Positions 28,238 through 40,374 are shown, counted from the first letter of the stretch. The stretch is DNA of 40,374 nucleotides from Psychrobacter piscatorii (GCF_001444505.1 NZ_LNDJ01000059.1:1-40374); one strand, 5' to 3'. The notes: generated by a model not told the origin, from the letters alone. Made by a program: numbers and translations.

Positions 28238-28440
28238 TGGTCAAAAGCCACTTTAAATTAAGATACCCTTTACTCTAAAGTACAATCAACAACATTTTGT
28301 ATTTTTTAGTAGGTTTTTACCCGTTATTACTATTTTCTAGAGAGCCAACGTTGCAGTTTCAATAAGATAGCGTACTCCCACTCCTATCGCTACATCGTAG
28401 TACTACAGATTTTGATACATTCAGTGCGGTAGTCTTGTCT

Positions 28441-28487
28441 AATAAAAAATAAAGCTGAACTATTTTTCCCTATAACACTAATTCAGC
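28441..28487 (-). terminator. Intrinsic terminator of the hemerythrin-domain gene
   Basis: An 8-bp stem with one G-U pair (28480-28487 with 28454-28461) overlaps the stop codon on the minus strand. It is followed by a T-rich run (complement of 28441-28453). Confidence 0.65.
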
Positions 28488-29071
28488 CCCAAAATAGGAA
28501 TCACCAAATCTTCTTCATCAGTGAGGTGTTGCGACAGTAGCTCACTTGCATCCATTAAGCGCTGATGCAATAGCTCAACCAGCGCTTTATCTTCAGTATT
28601 GCTTGATGCTAGCCTGCTATTTAGCACTTGCAGCTCATTAAGCAGTGTATCTAAATGCACATGATCACGATCTAATATCTCAAAACCTGCTTTTAGTTGA
28701 GGGTACATGCGCATGAACTGCGGAAAGTAGCCTGTATCTTCAATATTATGGTGCTGATGTAATTTAAAAATATATTGATTAATCCGTGGTGAGATTTGTG
28801 AGCGGTATTCTAACCATTCAATATCACCCGAACGATAGGCATCACTGATTTGGATAAGAACGTGTTGGCGTTTACGTATGTCAGCGTGAATACTTAGCCA
28901 AAACGATGTCTTATAAACATAGTCTGCACTGAGCCATTGATTAGGCGGTAGCTTCTCGTACAAAAACAGCCAATCAGCCTCTAACCGACTGTCAGGATGA
29001 CGTGGAGTCGGAGCAAGTAGCCCCTCATCTGCTCTATTTTGAGCGTTTGAGTTTTGAGTGGAAGCAGTCAT
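28478..29071 (-). CDS. Hemerythrin-domain protein
   Basis: 197-aa protein with a hemerythrin-type four-helix bundle that would bind a di-iron centre. Candidate ligands are His62 (SIHADIRKRQH), His105/107/108 and Glu111 (LHQHHNIED), His137/139 (DRDHVHLD), and His182 with Glu186/187 (QHLTDEED). This is the usual HHE-family spread. Such proteins sense or carry oxygen or respond to nitric oxide; no role can be fixed here. The first 40 residues are polar. The ATG has AGGGA upstream. A perfect 17-bp tandem direct repeat lies 41 bp before the start. It is the next gene after the BLUF trio on the same strand. Confidence 0.88.
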   Translation of the reverse strand: MTASTQNSNAQNRADEGLLAPTPRHPDSRLEADWLFLYEKLPPNQWLSADYVYKTSFWLSIHADIRKRQHVLIQISDAYRSGDIEWLEYRSQISPRINQYIFKLHQHHNIEDTGYFPQFMRMYPQLKAGFEILDRDHVHLDTLLNELQVLNSRLASSNTEDKALVELLHQRLMDASELLSQHLTDEEDLVIPILGLN

Positions 29072-29467
29072 AATATTGTCCCTATAAATTATTTTGCTTA
29101 TTCAGTTTTCTCTATAAGTGCTTGAGTCCTATAAGTGCTTGAGTCGTTATCAATAAACCCTCTTTAAAAAACTTAGCTTAGAAAACGACATAGTAATTTA
29201 TTAGATGAACTAAAAAATATTTAATTTAAGTGTAGTCTATATATATTCTAAACATAGAAGATCAACGGTATCTTCGCTAATACGTTAGCAATTTTATGAA
29301 TCATCAAAGTGAATAGCGTAAGACCCATGCGTTACACAACCTAGTCAAAACCATCCTCATTTTTGGCTAATGAGGCTGTAGGATAAGACGAATAATAAAG
29401 TCGCTCAGGCATTAGTAATCAGCTACTATTACCTTTAGTAGCAGCGCTTAAAATGTAAAGGATCATC
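29072..29467. other. Divergent promoter region, hemerythrin / HAD phosphatase
   Basis: 396 bp AT-rich spacer. It contains the 17-bp tandem repeat at 29112-29145 and must hold both promoters. No ORF or RNA gene stands out. Confidence 0.5.
29112..29145. repeat. Perfect 17-bp tandem direct repeat
   Basis: Two head-to-tail copies of CTATAAGTGCTTGAGTC (29112-29128 and 29129-29145), 41 bp upstream of the hemerythrin start. It could be a regulator-binding site or recent slippage. Confidence 0.9.
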
Positions 29468-30307
29468 ATGTTTATCGAAGATAAAATTGCTCAAGAAAGT
29501 ATGAATACCAAATTTTCTACACCTAAAATCATCTTTTTCGATATCGATGATACCTTGAGTCGCAGCGGCGTCATTGCCGAACATAATAAAGCAACCCTTG
29601 AGCAACTGGCAGACACTGATATCAAGCTGGTGATTTCAACTGGGCGCTCCAAGGCCATATTGCCTGAGGATATCTTAGCATTGCTTGATGCAGATATATT
29701 GGATGCCATTATTTGTATGAATGGACAGTATAGCTTTGATAAAAAGGGCCGAATCAGCCACTATCCATTGTCAGATGAGCAAACAGATAAAATCGTGCGT
29801 CTTTGCCAGCAGAGCGACTTGATTCATAAGTTTGACTCTGCTACTCATATCGCATGGTCAGATGAAAACGACCGTTTGCGTGCATTCAATGCTATCACAC
29901 CCAACTCTATTCTTGACCCTGAGTATTACAAGTCAAATATCGTCTATCAATGCTCAGTATTTTTTAATAATCAACAAGAAAAAATGCAAGATATCGACTT
30001 TGCGCAGTATGATTTAAAGCTGGTACATTGGCATCAAATCGGTGCAGATATATTGCCAATAGAGGCATCAAAAGCTCGCGGTATCAAAGATGTCTGCGAA
30101 TACTATGCGGTAGATGTTAGCGAGTGTATGGCGTTTGGCGATGGTATGAATGATTTAGAAATGTTTGATTTGGTGGGGTTTGCGGTTGCGATGGGGGATG
30201 CGCAGCCTGATCTGATAGCGCGTGCTGATTTCGTCACTGGTACGATCGAAGAGTACGGCATACAGACAGTGCTTGAGCAGTTCTACGCCACCTCGTCAAC
30301 CAAATAA
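29468..30307 (+). CDS. HAD-superfamily Cof-type phosphatase
   Basis: 279-aa member of the Cof (HAD IIB) hydrolases, which dephosphorylate sugar phosphates and other phosphometabolites. Motif I is D25-x-D27-x-T29 (FFDIDDTL). Motif II is the Ser/Thr of VISTGRS (about 56-61). The Lys of IEASKARG (about 202) serves as motif III. Motif IV is GDGMND (224-229) for magnesium. The cap (residues 85-190) is of C2B type. The ATG is supported by AAGGA 6 bp before it; an in-frame ATG at 29501 is less likely. The substrate is unknown. A small AT-rich hairpin overlaps the stop codon, without a T-run. Confidence 0.92.
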   Translation: MFIEDKIAQESMNTKFSTPKIIFFDIDDTLSRSGVIAEHNKATLEQLADTDIKLVISTGRSKAILPEDILALLDADILDAIICMNGQYSFDKKGRISHYPLSDEQTDKIVRLCQQSDLIHKFDSATHIAWSDENDRLRAFNAITPNSILDPEYYKSNIVYQCSVFFNNQQEKMQDIDFAQYDLKLVHWHQIGADILPIEASKARGIKDVCEYYAVDVSECMAFGDGMNDLEMFDLVGFAVAMGDAQPDLIARADFVTGTIEEYGIQTVLEQFYATSSTK

Positions 30308-30790
30308 AATCTTATTTGAGCATGTATTGCGTACCTATCAATATCCTGTCAAAGCATCGTTGAACTACCATCAACAGTCATTGAATCTTCGATAATAGTG
30401 GCGCTCAGTCATTGCGTCGCATCCTTTGCTGTTCTGGTGTAGCTAATTATTATGTTAAGTTCTAAGGGCTTAGCGCTATTTGACGCTTGAACCTTCGCTT
30501 ATCCTTATACTTGTAATAGCATAGGTCTATACGGCCATTATTTGTCTCATCCTTGGCAATACTCTAGAAAACCCACTCAGCATCGACTGTCTTTAAACCA
30601 ATCTTCACTACTCATTTGATTAGTATTATTAGCGACCTTTATTAGCATAACTAAGCATCGTCTTAACAATAGCCCTTTAAATTGTACAAAGTAATAACCA
30701 TAATAGTTTTATTAGCGACATGCAGCATTGACTGCCTGATTATTTTTATCAACTTTTTGATTTGTATTATATTTATTTAGGAGAAGTATT
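30308..30790. other. Spacer, no gene seen
   Basis: 483 bp between the HAD gene and the binding-lipoprotein gene. Short repeats of TTATTAGCGAC (about 30628 and 30708) are visible. No RNA gene or credible ORF was found. Confidence 0.5.
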
Positions 30791-31918
30791 TTGACCCATT
30801 TATCATCGTCCCGTCCAGACAATCCGGCTCGTATCGGGCGTATAGTACCAAAGGCATTATTAGCGGCAGCTATTGGCTTGACATTATCCAGCTGTAGTAA
30901 TTCTGACAATGCGGCAGATGCTAGCGCTGCGGCGAGCACTGAGGCGCTCAATTTGTATAACTGGTCAGAATACATGCCACAAGAGATTTTGGATGGTTTT
31001 GAAGAAGAAACTGGCATCGCGGTCAATTACACGACGTTTGATTCAAACGAAGCGATGTACGCCAAGCTCAAACTGCTCGATGATTCTAGCCAGTATGATT
31101 TAGCCATTCCATCGACTTATTATGTCGAAAAAATGGCCAAAGAAGGATTACTGCAAGAGTTAGATAAGTCTAAATTAAGTAACTTTAAAAACCTCGATAC
31201 GTCATTTACCAACACCAAAGTCGACCCTGACAATAAATACTCTATACCGTACATGTGGGGCAGCACCGGTCTTGCAATTAATGGTGATAGTGTCGATCCT
31301 GCAACTGTAAATAGCTGGAACGACCTGTGGGATCCTAAGTACAAAGGTCAGGTGATGCTTACCAACGATGTGCGTGAAGTGTTCGGTATGGCATTACTGA
31401 CGTTAGGCTACTCGGGCAACAGTAGCAATCCTGATGAAATCAAAGCGGCTTACGACAAGCTTACGACGTTAATGCCGAACGTCAAAACGTTCAACTCTGA
31501 TGCCACACGTATGCCGTACATCGAAGGTGAGACGTCTCTTGGCATGACGTGGAATGGCGAAGCAGTCATGGCGAATGACGAAGGTCTAACGAGCCTAGCT
31601 TATAAATACCCAACTGAAGGCGCTATCCTGTGGATGGACAACTTTGTCATTCCAAAAAATGCCAAACAAGTTGATGCAGCACACAAATTTATTGATTACT
31701 TATTGCGTCCTGAAAACGCCAAAATCGTGAGTGAAGAAATTGGTTATGCCTCACCAAACCAGGCAGCAAGAGAGCTGATGGATGAAAGCGTTCGCAACAA
31801 TCCAACGATTTACCCATCTAAAGACGTGTTAGCCAAAGCGGAATTCCAAGAAGATGTGGGCGATGAAGCACTACAAGTGTATCAACAATACTGGGATAAG
31901 CTAAAAACGGGGCGCTAA
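30791..31918 (+). CDS. Polyamine-type (PotD/PotF-like) extracellular binding lipoprotein
   Basis: 375-aa ABC-transporter substrate-binding protein. It has a lipoprotein signal with hydrophobic core ALLAAAIGLTL and lipobox LSSC, so Cys35 would be lipidated and the protein held in the periplasm. The mature part opens with LNLYNWSEYMPQEILDGFEEETGI, typical of spermidine/putrescine-binding proteins, followed by LDDSSQYDLAIPSTYYVEKM, the YMWGSTGLAIN strand and the WMDNFVIPKNAK segment. The start is TTG, well supported by AGGAG 7 bp upstream. No ATPase or permease genes flank it, so its partners are elsewhere. A strong terminator follows. Confidence 0.92.
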   Translation: MTHLSSSRPDNPARIGRIVPKALLAAAIGLTLSSCSNSDNAADASAAASTEALNLYNWSEYMPQEILDGFEEETGIAVNYTTFDSNEAMYAKLKLLDDSSQYDLAIPSTYYVEKMAKEGLLQELDKSKLSNFKNLDTSFTNTKVDPDNKYSIPYMWGSTGLAINGDSVDPATVNSWNDLWDPKYKGQVMLTNDVREVFGMALLTLGYSGNSSNPDEIKAAYDKLTTLMPNVKTFNSDATRMPYIEGETSLGMTWNGEAVMANDEGLTSLAYKYPTEGAILWMDNFVIPKNAKQVDAAHKFIDYLLRPENAKIVSEEIGYASPNQAARELMDESVRNNPTIYPSKDVLAKAEFQEDVGDEALQVYQQYWDKLKTGR

Positions 31919-31960
31919 TAGCCATGGTTTATTACCTTTAAAATAAAGTAAATCTTTAAG

Positions 31961-31996
31961 AAAAAACGCTGATCCTAAATGGTCAGCGTTTTTTTT
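31961..31996. terminator. Bidirectional terminator, binding lipoprotein / FUSC gene
   Basis: A 12-bp stem (31961-31972 with 31983-31994), outer arms A6 and T8. It lies 42 bp after the lipoprotein stop and also just after the convergent 32002 stop. Confidence 0.9.
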
Positions 31997-32001
31997 GTGC
32001 G

Positions 32002-33213
32002 TTATAAATGCAAATCTGTCTCGCCGCCCTGCTCTTTCATCCGGCGCTGCTCACGGCGCTGATAACCCAGCCCAGATGCAGCAAACCAGTGTAGCTTAGA
32101 GGTTTGTAACAGATCACTCAATTGCTGCAACTGGGTTTGCAACGTCTGTGTTAACCAAAAATACCCCTGCCACTCAAATGCTAAGTGCTGCACACTTGGA
32201 TATTCTGACACAGCAATACGAGTAATCGGGCGAAACACTTCATCGCTTGGACTTCGGAGTACCGCCGCCATATGCTGCATGGCTTGCGTCAATTCGTGCT
32301 GATAATGTATCAGTAACACATGGTTTTCTTCATCAATTTCGATATTCGCCAAACGCGGAGCAGCGCTTAATAATAAATCAATCGTTCCGATAATATTACG
32401 ATGGGTACGCTGAATGGTCTCTAGCGTCTCTTTTTCGATTCCTGACTCACTTGCTGTTGCAGCGATATGTGGACGCACAGCCAGCAGGCGTTTGTTGATC
32501 TGCTGTAGCGCTGTTACCAACTTCCTATCAACGGGTACTTCTTTAATAGGAAAGGCGATTGGGTTTGATTTTTGAGTAGCATTGTCCATTACCCCATCCG
32601 CTGCATCAATATGATGACCCACGCCAGCATAGAGACTGCTACAAGCGTCAAGATTACTACTCAATAAAAACCGCCACATCAACGTTGATTTGAGCGGTAA
32701 AATCAGCGTCACTGCTACCGAAACACCTGTACCCAGTAAGATATTTAGCGCGCGGTAGATGCCATCTTGACCGATGCTGTTGTGACCCAAGTCAGAGACA
32801 ATCATCAACATAGTGATACCTGTTAGCAGCCCTGTATATCCGAGCTTTCTGACGGCTAAATAGCCAATGATGCCGCTTAATATACCGATAAGTGCATAAT
32901 CGATCCATAGCCATGCACCTGCATTTTGAATGAACCACAGCACCCCAAGGGCCGTACCTATGCCTAATAGAGTACCCAAGACACGCTCTTTGGCTTTGGT
33001 ATAGATAGCGCCTTGATACTGCAATAATCCCAAGATAATAAAAACCGTAATGGTGGTCCACTCACCATGCGGCAGGTTGGTGAGTTTATTGGCCAGTAGC
33101 GCCAGTATGACAGCCGTTCCTAAGCGAATGGCGTGCAAGACGTCGGCATGTTGATAGCGAACATAAGGCTCAGTAAATGGAGCAGTAATAAGCTGGTAAA
33201 GGGTTGATTTCAC
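32002..33213 (-). CDS. FUSC-family inner-membrane protein (aromatic-acid exporter-like)
   Basis: 403-aa membrane protein of the FUSC superfamily, which includes aromatic-carboxylate exporters such as AaeB. The N-terminal 165 or so residues carry about six helices, with family-typical EWTTITVFIILGLLQYQGAIYTKAKERVLGTLLGIG. The rest is a soluble helical region. It is shorter than two-halved AaeB, so it could be a half-size member. No AaeA partner is adjacent. The start is GTG with a weak AGAG; the next gene on the strand is gltD, whose terminator lies upstream of it. The substrate is unknown. Confidence 0.85.
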   Translation of the reverse strand: MKSTLYQLITAPFTEPYVRYQHADVLHAIRLGTAVILALLANKLTNLPHGEWTTITVFIILGLLQYQGAIYTKAKERVLGTLLGIGTALGVLWFIQNAGAWLWIDYALIGILSGIIGYLAVRKLGYTGLLTGITMLMIVSDLGHNSIGQDGIYRALNILLGTGVSVAVTLILPLKSTLMWRFLLSSNLDACSSLYAGVGHHIDAADGVMDNATQKSNPIAFPIKEVPVDRKLVTALQQINKRLLAVRPHIAATASESGIEKETLETIQRTHRNIIGTIDLLLSAAPRLANIEIDEENHVLLIHYQHELTQAMQHMAAVLRSPSDEVFRPITRIAVSEYPSVQHLAFEWQGYFWLTQTLQTQLQQLSDLLQTSKLHWFAASGLGYQRREQRRMKEQGGETDLHL

Positions 33214-33333
33214 GCAAGGCTACTCTTTTTAGTGAATAAACGAGTTTTAGTGGATAAATGAGGTAAACGATAAAGCATATAGGGTACGCAAAAACATGCT
33301 AGCAGTCGAGCCTCGATTTACCAAGTATCACTC

Positions 33334-33374
33334 AAAAAAAACGCCTTTTGTCTGATAAAAGACAAAAGACGTTT
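33334..33374 (-). terminator. Intrinsic terminator of gltD
   Basis: A 15-bp stem with one mismatch (33339-33353 with 33360-33374) and a 6-nt loop. On the minus strand it is followed by a T-run (33334-33341). It lies 45 bp past the gltD stop. Confidence 0.9.
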
Positions 33375-33418
33375 ACATCACAAACCACTAATAAATCGTG
33401 GAATCTAAATCGAGGTAA

Positions 33419-34972
<1,554 letters not shown>

Positions 34973-35055
34973 CTAAAAACGGAACGCTGGCTACCCTAAT
35001 TAAAGTCATTGTCGATTCCTCAATACGATCTCTCAAGACAATTCATTGACTGACA

Positions 35056-35089
35056 CGACCGACAATGACAAATCGGCTATTGTGGGTCG
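35056..35089. repeat. Hairpin over the gltB stop codon
   Basis: A stem of CGACC and ACAAT with their complements and one G-G mismatch (35056-35066 with 35079-35089), without a T-run. It overlaps the gltB stop and could affect 3' processing between gltB and gltD. Confidence 0.5.
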
Positions 35090-38000
35090 GCCATGGTAGT
35101 TTTAAGAAGACTTGCAATGTTCGCCGCTTTTGGCTTCACCAAATAGAATTTACGAACATAGTGCTCAAAGTCGTCCAATATCGTCTGACCCCACGCACTG
35201 CCTGTTTTATCTACATGAGCTTCAATCACTTGTTGTAAGTGAATGCGATGCTCTTCTGTTTGCTCGCTTGAGATACGGTTGAGATCGATCAGTTCATGAT
35301 TGCAACGATCAAAGAAGTCACCTTCCATGTCGAGTACATAAGCAAAACCACCCGTCATACCAGCGCCGAAGTTGAGTCCAGTACGGCCAAGAATCGTGAC
35401 GATACCGCCAGTCATATATTCACAGCAATGGTCACCTGTACCCTCGATGACTGCATGCGCACCAGAGTTACGGACGCCAAAACGCTCACCTGCGGTCCCA
35501 GCAGCATATAACTTACCGCCCGTTGCACCATATAGACAAGTATTACCGATGATGGCGGTTTCTTGTGCCGTAAAGTTTGAGTCTTTAGGTGGATAAATGA
35601 CAATCTCACCGCCAGCCATGCCTTTACCCACATAGTCATTGGCATCGCCTTCAAGCTCAATATTTAGGCCGCCAGCATTCCACACGCCTAAACTTTGCCC
35701 TGCAGTACCTGTCAGGCGAAGCTTGATCGGCATATCGCTCATGCCAAGGTTGCCCCATACTTGCGCAATCTCACCAGAGATACGAGCACCAATAGAGCGG
35801 TCACAGTTGCCAACGAAATAGCTATAATCGCCGCCTGAGCCTTGGCGAATATTGACGAGCATATCGCGAATCATCTGCTCAGCGAGCAAGCCTTTATCAA
35901 ACGGCTCGTTACGCTCCACCTGACACGTTTGAGCTTTGCCCACACTGGCTGGGTGACTAAATAGCAATGGCGTTAAATCAAGATGACGCTGCTTGTCCGT
36001 ATTACCTTCTAAGATATCTAGCAAGTCAGTACGACCGACCAGCTCTTCCATACTACGAACACCTAGCGCTGCTAACCATTCACGTGTTTCAGTCGCCACA
36101 AATTTAAAGAAGTTAATCAGCATTTCTGCTTCACCAATGAAATGCTCATCACGCAGCTTGGCTTTTTGGGTAGCAACCCCTGTTGGACAATTATTTAAAT
36201 GACAGATACGAAGGTACTTACAACCAACCGCAATCATCGGCGTAGTACCAAAGCCAAAGCTCTCTGCACCAAGAATGGCAGCCTTGACGACATCCAATCC
36301 TGTTTTTAAACCACCATCGGTCTGAACACGTACCTTATCACGTAATCCATTCACTCGTAGGGACTGATGGGTTTCAGCCAGACCTAGCTCCCATGGCGAG
36401 CCTGCATGATGGATAGACGATAGCGGAGATGCTGCTGTACCACCATCATAACCTGAGATCGTAATCAAATCGGCATAGGCTTTTGCAACGCCTGTCGCGA
36501 TCGTACCAACACCCGGACGCGACACCAATTTAACGGATACCAATGCATCTGGATTGACTTGCTTCAAATCAAAAATCAGCTGCGCCAGATCTTCGATAGA
36601 GTAAATATCATGATGCGGCGGCGGTGAAATCAAGGTCACGCCTGGCACCGAATAACGCAAGCGCGCAATCAGCGCATTCACTTTACCACCAGGAAGCTGA
36701 CCACCTTCGCCCGGTTTTGCACCTTGAGCGACCTTAATCTGCATCACTTCTGCTGAGCGCAGATATGCAGGTGTCACCCCAAAACGACCAGAGGCCACTT
36801 GCTTGATCTTTGAGTTGCGCAATGTGCCATAACGCGCAGGATCTTCACCGCCCTCACCAGAGTTTGAACGTCCACCGATAGTATTCATCGCCATTGCAAT
36901 CGATTCATGCGCCTCAGGAGACAGCGCGCCTAACGACATGCCTGCTGAGTCAAAACGCGTCAAAATCTCAGAGATATCTTCAACATCATCGACATCGATA
37001 CTGTTGTCAGTCTTTAGTTGCAACAAGTCACGTAAGGTCGCCACTGGGCGGCTATTGACTAGATTGGCATAATTCTGATAATTCTCATAATCGCCCGTAC
37101 GTACTGCCGTATGCAGGCTGTTGATCACGTCAGGGTTAAAGGCATGGTACTCTTTATTGAAGACAAATTTGAGCAAACCGCCCTGATCTAGTGGCGCACG
37201 ACGCTTAAATGCGTTGGCAGCCAGTTGCGCTTGGTCAGCGGCAAGATCTGCAAAGGTAGCGCCTTTGATACGGCTTTGTACACCTTTAAAACATAGGCTC
37301 ACGACCTCTTCAGACAGACCAACTGCTTCAAACAGCTGCGCACCGCGATACGACACAATGGTAGAGATACCCATTTTTGATAAGATTTTTAGCAAACCTT
37401 TATCCAAGCCTTTGCGGAAATTAACGCGAGCTTGAATCGGGTCACCAAGCAACTCACCAGTCGCCACCAAATCATCGATCACATCATATGCCAGATATGG
37501 ATACACACAAGTTGCACCAAACCCGATCAATACCGCGACTTGATGCGAATCGCGCGCAAGACCTGTCTCAATCACCAAGTTAGCATCGGTACGGATACCT
37601 TCTGCAATCAGGTAATGGTGCACGGCTCCTGTGACTAGGATGGCATTGGCAGGTACTTTTTCTGCATCGATCTCTTTATCAGACAGTACGATCAAGGTAT
37701 TGCCCGAACGGATTTTATCTGCCACTTCTTCGCAAATAGCAACGATAGCATCAGATAACTCTAAAGTACGGTCATAGTTCAGATCGATACGAGCCATCTT
37801 GAATGCTGGATCATCCAAGGTTTCAAGCTGCTGCATCTTGCTGGCTGACAAGACTGGTGATGACAAAATAATACGATGAGCATCTCTTGCTGATGGCGCA
37901 AACACATTGGTTTCAGCGCCTAGGCAAGTTTGTAGTGACATCACAATGGATTCACGTAGTGGATCAATTGGCGGGTTCGTCACTTGCGCGAACTGCTGCC

Positions 38001-39540
38001 GGAAAAAATCACCCACATGACGTATCTGCTGCGATAGTACAGCCATCGGCGTATCATCACCCATAGAGCCGACGGGCTCTTGGCCGTTCTCAGCATTAGG
38101 ACGGATGATCTCTGTACGCTCTTCATTGGTGATGTGATACATCTTTTGTAAAGCTTTTAGCTTGTCGCCACGGCACGCTTGCGCTGCTAAGGTTTCTTCT
38201 AAGCGCTCATCATCACGGACACGTGTCGCTTCTTCACGCAGCCACTTTCGATACGGATGCGCATTTTTCAGCAACGTTGCAACAGCAGTCGTATCCATCA
38301 CTTGACCTGTCAACGTATCAATGACCAGCATTTGACCTGGGCCGACACGACCTTTCGCCAACACATCTTGTGGTGAGTAGTCCCAAACACCAACCTCTGA
38401 TGCGACGGTGATATAACCGTTCTTGGTGGTCACCCAACGTGACGGACGCAGACCGTTTCTATCGAGCATACAGACGGCATAGCGTCCATCTTGGATCACA
38501 AGCCCTGCAGGACCATCCCACGCTTCCATATGCTGCGAATAAAACTCATAAAACGCTCGCAAATCCATATCCATGCTATCGACGTTCTGCCACGCTGGTG
38601 GAACCAAAATCGACATCGCATGGAACAAATTCATACCACCAGACATTAGCACTTCAAGCATGTTATCTAGGCTTGATGAATCAGAACCTGTACTGTTTAC
38701 AAGCGGCATCAATTCATTCAAGTTCGGCAGTTTGTCTGATTTGAGCTTTGGCGTGCGTGCTTTAGACCAGTTGCGGTTACCTGTAATGGTATTCAATTCA
38801 CCATTATGAGCCAGATAACGGAACGGCTGTGCCAAAGGCCAACGCGGCAAAGTATTGGTGGAGAAACGCTGATGGAAAACCACGATATGTGACGCCAAGC
38901 GCTCGTCTTGAAGATCCAAGAAAAATGCTGGCAGGTCTGATGGCATGACCAGACCTTTATAAATAATGGTCTGGCAGCTTAATGAACATACATAAAACAG
39001 CTCGTCATCTGTCAGGCGCTGCTCTGCTTTTTTGCGTGCAACAAATAGCTTACGGTTGAAATCTTCAGCAGCCAAGTCATCTGGCGCATTGACAAATACC
39101 TGCTTAAAATCTGGTAATGTCTCACGGCCGATCTCACCCACAATACTCAAATCAAGTGGCACATCACGCCAGCCAGCGACTTCTAATCCTTGAGCGGTAA
39201 TCTCATCGCTCAATACTTGCTGGCTATGCTTGGCTTTATCATCATCCAAATTGACGAACACCATACCAACGGCAAAGTTGTCTGTGATTGCGAATTGCTG
39301 CTCATCAGCGATCTGTTTAAAGAAGTCGGTAGGCGTCGCTAATAGTAGACCGCAACCATCACCAGTTCTACCATCTGCCGCCACACCACCACGATGTGTC
39401 ATGCAACTTAAACTATGAATGGCGGTTTTTACCAAATTATGGCTGGCTTCACCCTTAATATGAGCAATTAGACCAAAACCGCAATTATCAGAAAAATCAT
39501 CTGGCGTGGCCAGGTGTGTTTGCGAGGAAATCATTGACAT
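35077..39540 (-). CDS. gltB: Glutamate synthase (NADPH) large subunit
   Basis: Alpha subunit of glutamate synthase, which makes two glutamates from 2-oxoglutarate and glutamine. The class II glutaminase domain starts at Cys20 ([13 protein letters not shown]), the nucleophile exposed by removal of a short propeptide. The FMN-binding synthase domain follows ([29 protein letters not shown]). The 3Fe-4S Cys are [16 protein letters not shown], and the C-terminal beta-helix domain is GXXGXXXG-rich. I choose ATG 39540 (1487 aa) because AAGGA stands 6 bp before it and the propeptide then has normal length. The open frame extends to 39666 with 42 extra residues that look non-coding. Confidence 0.97.
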   Translation of the reverse strand: MSMISSQTHLATPDDFSDNCGFGLIAHIKGEASHNLVKTAIHSLSCMTHRGGVAADGRTGDGCGLLLATPTDFFKQIADEQQFAITDNFAVGMVFVNLDDDKAKHSQQVLSDEITAQGLEVAGWRDVPLDLSIVGEIGRETLPDFKQVFVNAPDDLAAEDFNRKLFVARKKAEQRLTDDELFYVCSLSCQTIIYKGLVMPSDLPAFFLDLQDERLASHIVVFHQRFSTNTLPRWPLAQPFRYLAHNGELNTITGNRNWSKARTPKLKSDKLPNLNELMPLVNSTGSDSSSLDNMLEVLMSGGMNLFHAMSILVPPAWQNVDSMDMDLRAFYEFYSQHMEAWDGPAGLVIQDGRYAVCMLDRNGLRPSRWVTTKNGYITVASEVGVWDYSPQDVLAKGRVGPGQMLVIDTLTGQVMDTTAVATLLKNAHPYRKWLREEATRVRDDERLEETLAAQACRGDKLKALQKMYHITNEERTEIIRPNAENGQEPVGSMGDDTPMAVLSQQIRHVGDFFRQQFAQVTNPPIDPLRESIVMSLQTCLGAETNVFAPSARDAHRIILSSPVLSASKMQQLETLDDPAFKMARIDLNYDRTLELSDAIVAICEEVADKIRSGNTLIVLSDKEIDAEKVPANAILVTGAVHHYLIAEGIRTDANLVIETGLARDSHQVAVLIGFGATCVYPYLAYDVIDDLVATGELLGDPIQARVNFRKGLDKGLLKILSKMGISTIVSYRGAQLFEAVGLSEEVVSLCFKGVQSRIKGATFADLAADQAQLAANAFKRRAPLDQGGLLKFVFNKEYHAFNPDVINSLHTAVRTGDYENYQNYANLVNSRPVATLRDLLQLKTDNSIDVDDVEDISEILTRFDSAGMSLGALSPEAHESIAMAMNTIGGRSNSGEGGEDPARYGTLRNSKIKQVASGRFGVTPAYLRSAEVMQIKVAQGAKPGEGGQLPGGKVNALIARLRYSVPGVTLISPPPHHDIYSIEDLAQLIFDLKQVNPDALVSVKLVSRPGVGTIATGVAKAYADLITISGYDGGTAASPLSSIHHAGSPWELGLAETHQSLRVNGLRDKVRVQTDGGLKTGLDVVKAAILGAESFGFGTTPMIAVGCKYLRICHLNNCPTGVATQKAKLRDEHFIGEAEMLINFFKFVATETREWLAALGVRSMEELVGRTDLLDILEGNTDKQRHLDLTPLLFSHPASVGKAQTCQVERNEPFDKGLLAEQMIRDMLVNIRQGSGGDYSYFVGNCDRSIGARISGEIAQVWGNLGMSDMPIKLRLTGTAGQSLGVWNAGGLNIELEGDANDYVGKGMAGGEIVIYPPKDSNFTAQETAIIGNTCLYGATGGKLYAAGTAGERFGVRNSGAHAVIEGTGDHCCEYMTGGIVTILGRTGLNFGAGMTGGFAYVLDMEGDFFDRCNHELIDLNRISSEQTEEHRIHLQQVIEAHVDKTGSAWGQTILDDFEHYVRKFYLVKPKAANIASLLKTTMADPQ

Positions 39541-40374
39541 AGCTTGTCCTTTTAAGTAGACGGGCAACTTACATCTCCAATGCGGAGCATAAGCTGGTAC
39601 CCGTAAGCAGAACGGGCTGATAGTGGATATTCGGATAGTTGAATTAGTAAATGGCGCGAGGCTCAATCAACATCATGCTATAAAAGCAAGTAAACCTTTG
39701 ACCATCTTGGTCATTAGGTAATGTCGTGACATATGCGTCGTATATTAAAGACAGTGAATGGCAGCCCTTTGAAACAGAGTAATTTATACCCCTAAATGCC
39801 AATTGCCCAATCAGTAATACGTTATGTCGTTCGTTTAAGCATCGTGTGTTATGTCGTTATATCTAGCAATGAGAGCTGGACATCCAACCATTTAATAACC
39901 GTGCATGTGGTTCGTCTTGAATATCTGACGCTCTGTATTCAAGCGCCTTATTCACTCTAAAAAGAGTGACAATAAGAGAGGTTGCGTCACTTACAAGCAC
40001 TTTAACATAGTCAGTAAGTAGCCGCGCTTGAGACAACAAACCCTAGTAACACACCTTACAAATCATTGATTTGCTACTAAATGCTTGTTTAATAATAGTT
40101 TTTTACGATAACTATACAGAACGTCGCCCACAGTTATATTAGTTAATGATTCACAAAAAATCTAGTCTTTTCTATCGATTCATCAGCCATAATTTGTATA
40201 AGGTCTCATTACTATTGGTTATAGGACGATTAAAAACCTATTAGAAATATAATATAAAGCGCCTATGTTAGGGTTACCTGAGGCAATGGATGATATCTGT
40301 CTACCTTGAATACTTTGCCCCAAAATAGCGACAGTAGCCACTAATATATTAAAAAAACGAAGTATAAAAAACCC
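39541..40374. other. Region upstream of gltB, no gene seen
   Basis: 834 bp to the window edge. It should hold the gltB promoter on the minus strand. The only structure is a perfect 7-bp hairpin TCACTCT-4-AGAGTGA (39952-39969). No credible ORF, tRNA or mobile element was seen. Confidence 0.45.

Noticed and set aside
30301..30318. AT-rich hairpin over the stop codon of the HAD phosphatase
   Set aside because: Only A-T pairs in most of the stem and no T-tract, so it was not called a terminator.
39541..39666. N-terminal extension of the gltB frame
   Set aside because: The extra 42 residues do not resemble GltB. The ATG at 39540 has a good ribosome site and gives the usual short propeptide before the nucleophile Cys.

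Overview
The window looks like chromosomal DNA of a gamma-proteobacterium of the Moraxellaceae, most probably Psychrobacter. This is inferred from the protein character of ValS, ParC, GltB/GltD, BioB and RNase PH, the moderate GC content, AT-rich spacers and many tandem or divergent housekeeping genes. No rRNA, tRNA or CRISPR array was seen. The organism name is an inference, not a database result.

Layout. The left edge cuts an IS630-type transposase (1-343). Then come valS (minus) and, divergently, a formate/nitrite-type channel protein with a histidine-rich N-terminus. A BASS-family transporter, two YbjQ-family proteins, a YecA/UPF0149 protein, a tiny Asp-rich protein and a two-helix membrane protein all read on the minus strand up to about 10 kb. 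The two-helix protein faces serB divergently. A plus-strand run follows: serB, a DUF368 (PopT-type) undecaprenyl-phosphate carrier, a small membrane protein, an SCP2-domain protein, bioB and hemJ. The minus strand then carries a secreted NlpC/P60-like protein, a small membrane protein, rph and two tandem acyl-CoA synthetases. parC reads plus from 23.5 kb.

From 25.8 to 29.1 kb lies the most accessory-looking part. It holds an AT-rich membrane/coiled-coil orphan, three tandem BLUF blue-light sensor paralogs (two complete, one truncated) and a hemerythrin-domain protein. After it come a Cof-type HAD phosphatase, an orphan polyamine-type binding lipoprotein, a FUSC-family membrane protein, and gltD and gltB on the minus strand. 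The window ends in about 830 bp without a recognisable gene.

Functional themes. Amino-acid and nitrogen metabolism is represented by serB, gltBD and valS. Cofactor synthesis is represented by bioB and hemJ, fatty-acid activation by the two FadD-like enzymes, and envelope lipid-carrier recycling by DUF368. The most interesting signal is the BLUF cluster. It is a local gene family in which one copy keeps the flavin-site Tyr/Asn/Gln triad, one has lost the Asn, and one has lost its C-terminus and ribosome binding site. The two complete copies share a very conserved C-terminal tail. Most transcription units end in clear intrinsic terminators, several of them shared by convergent genes.
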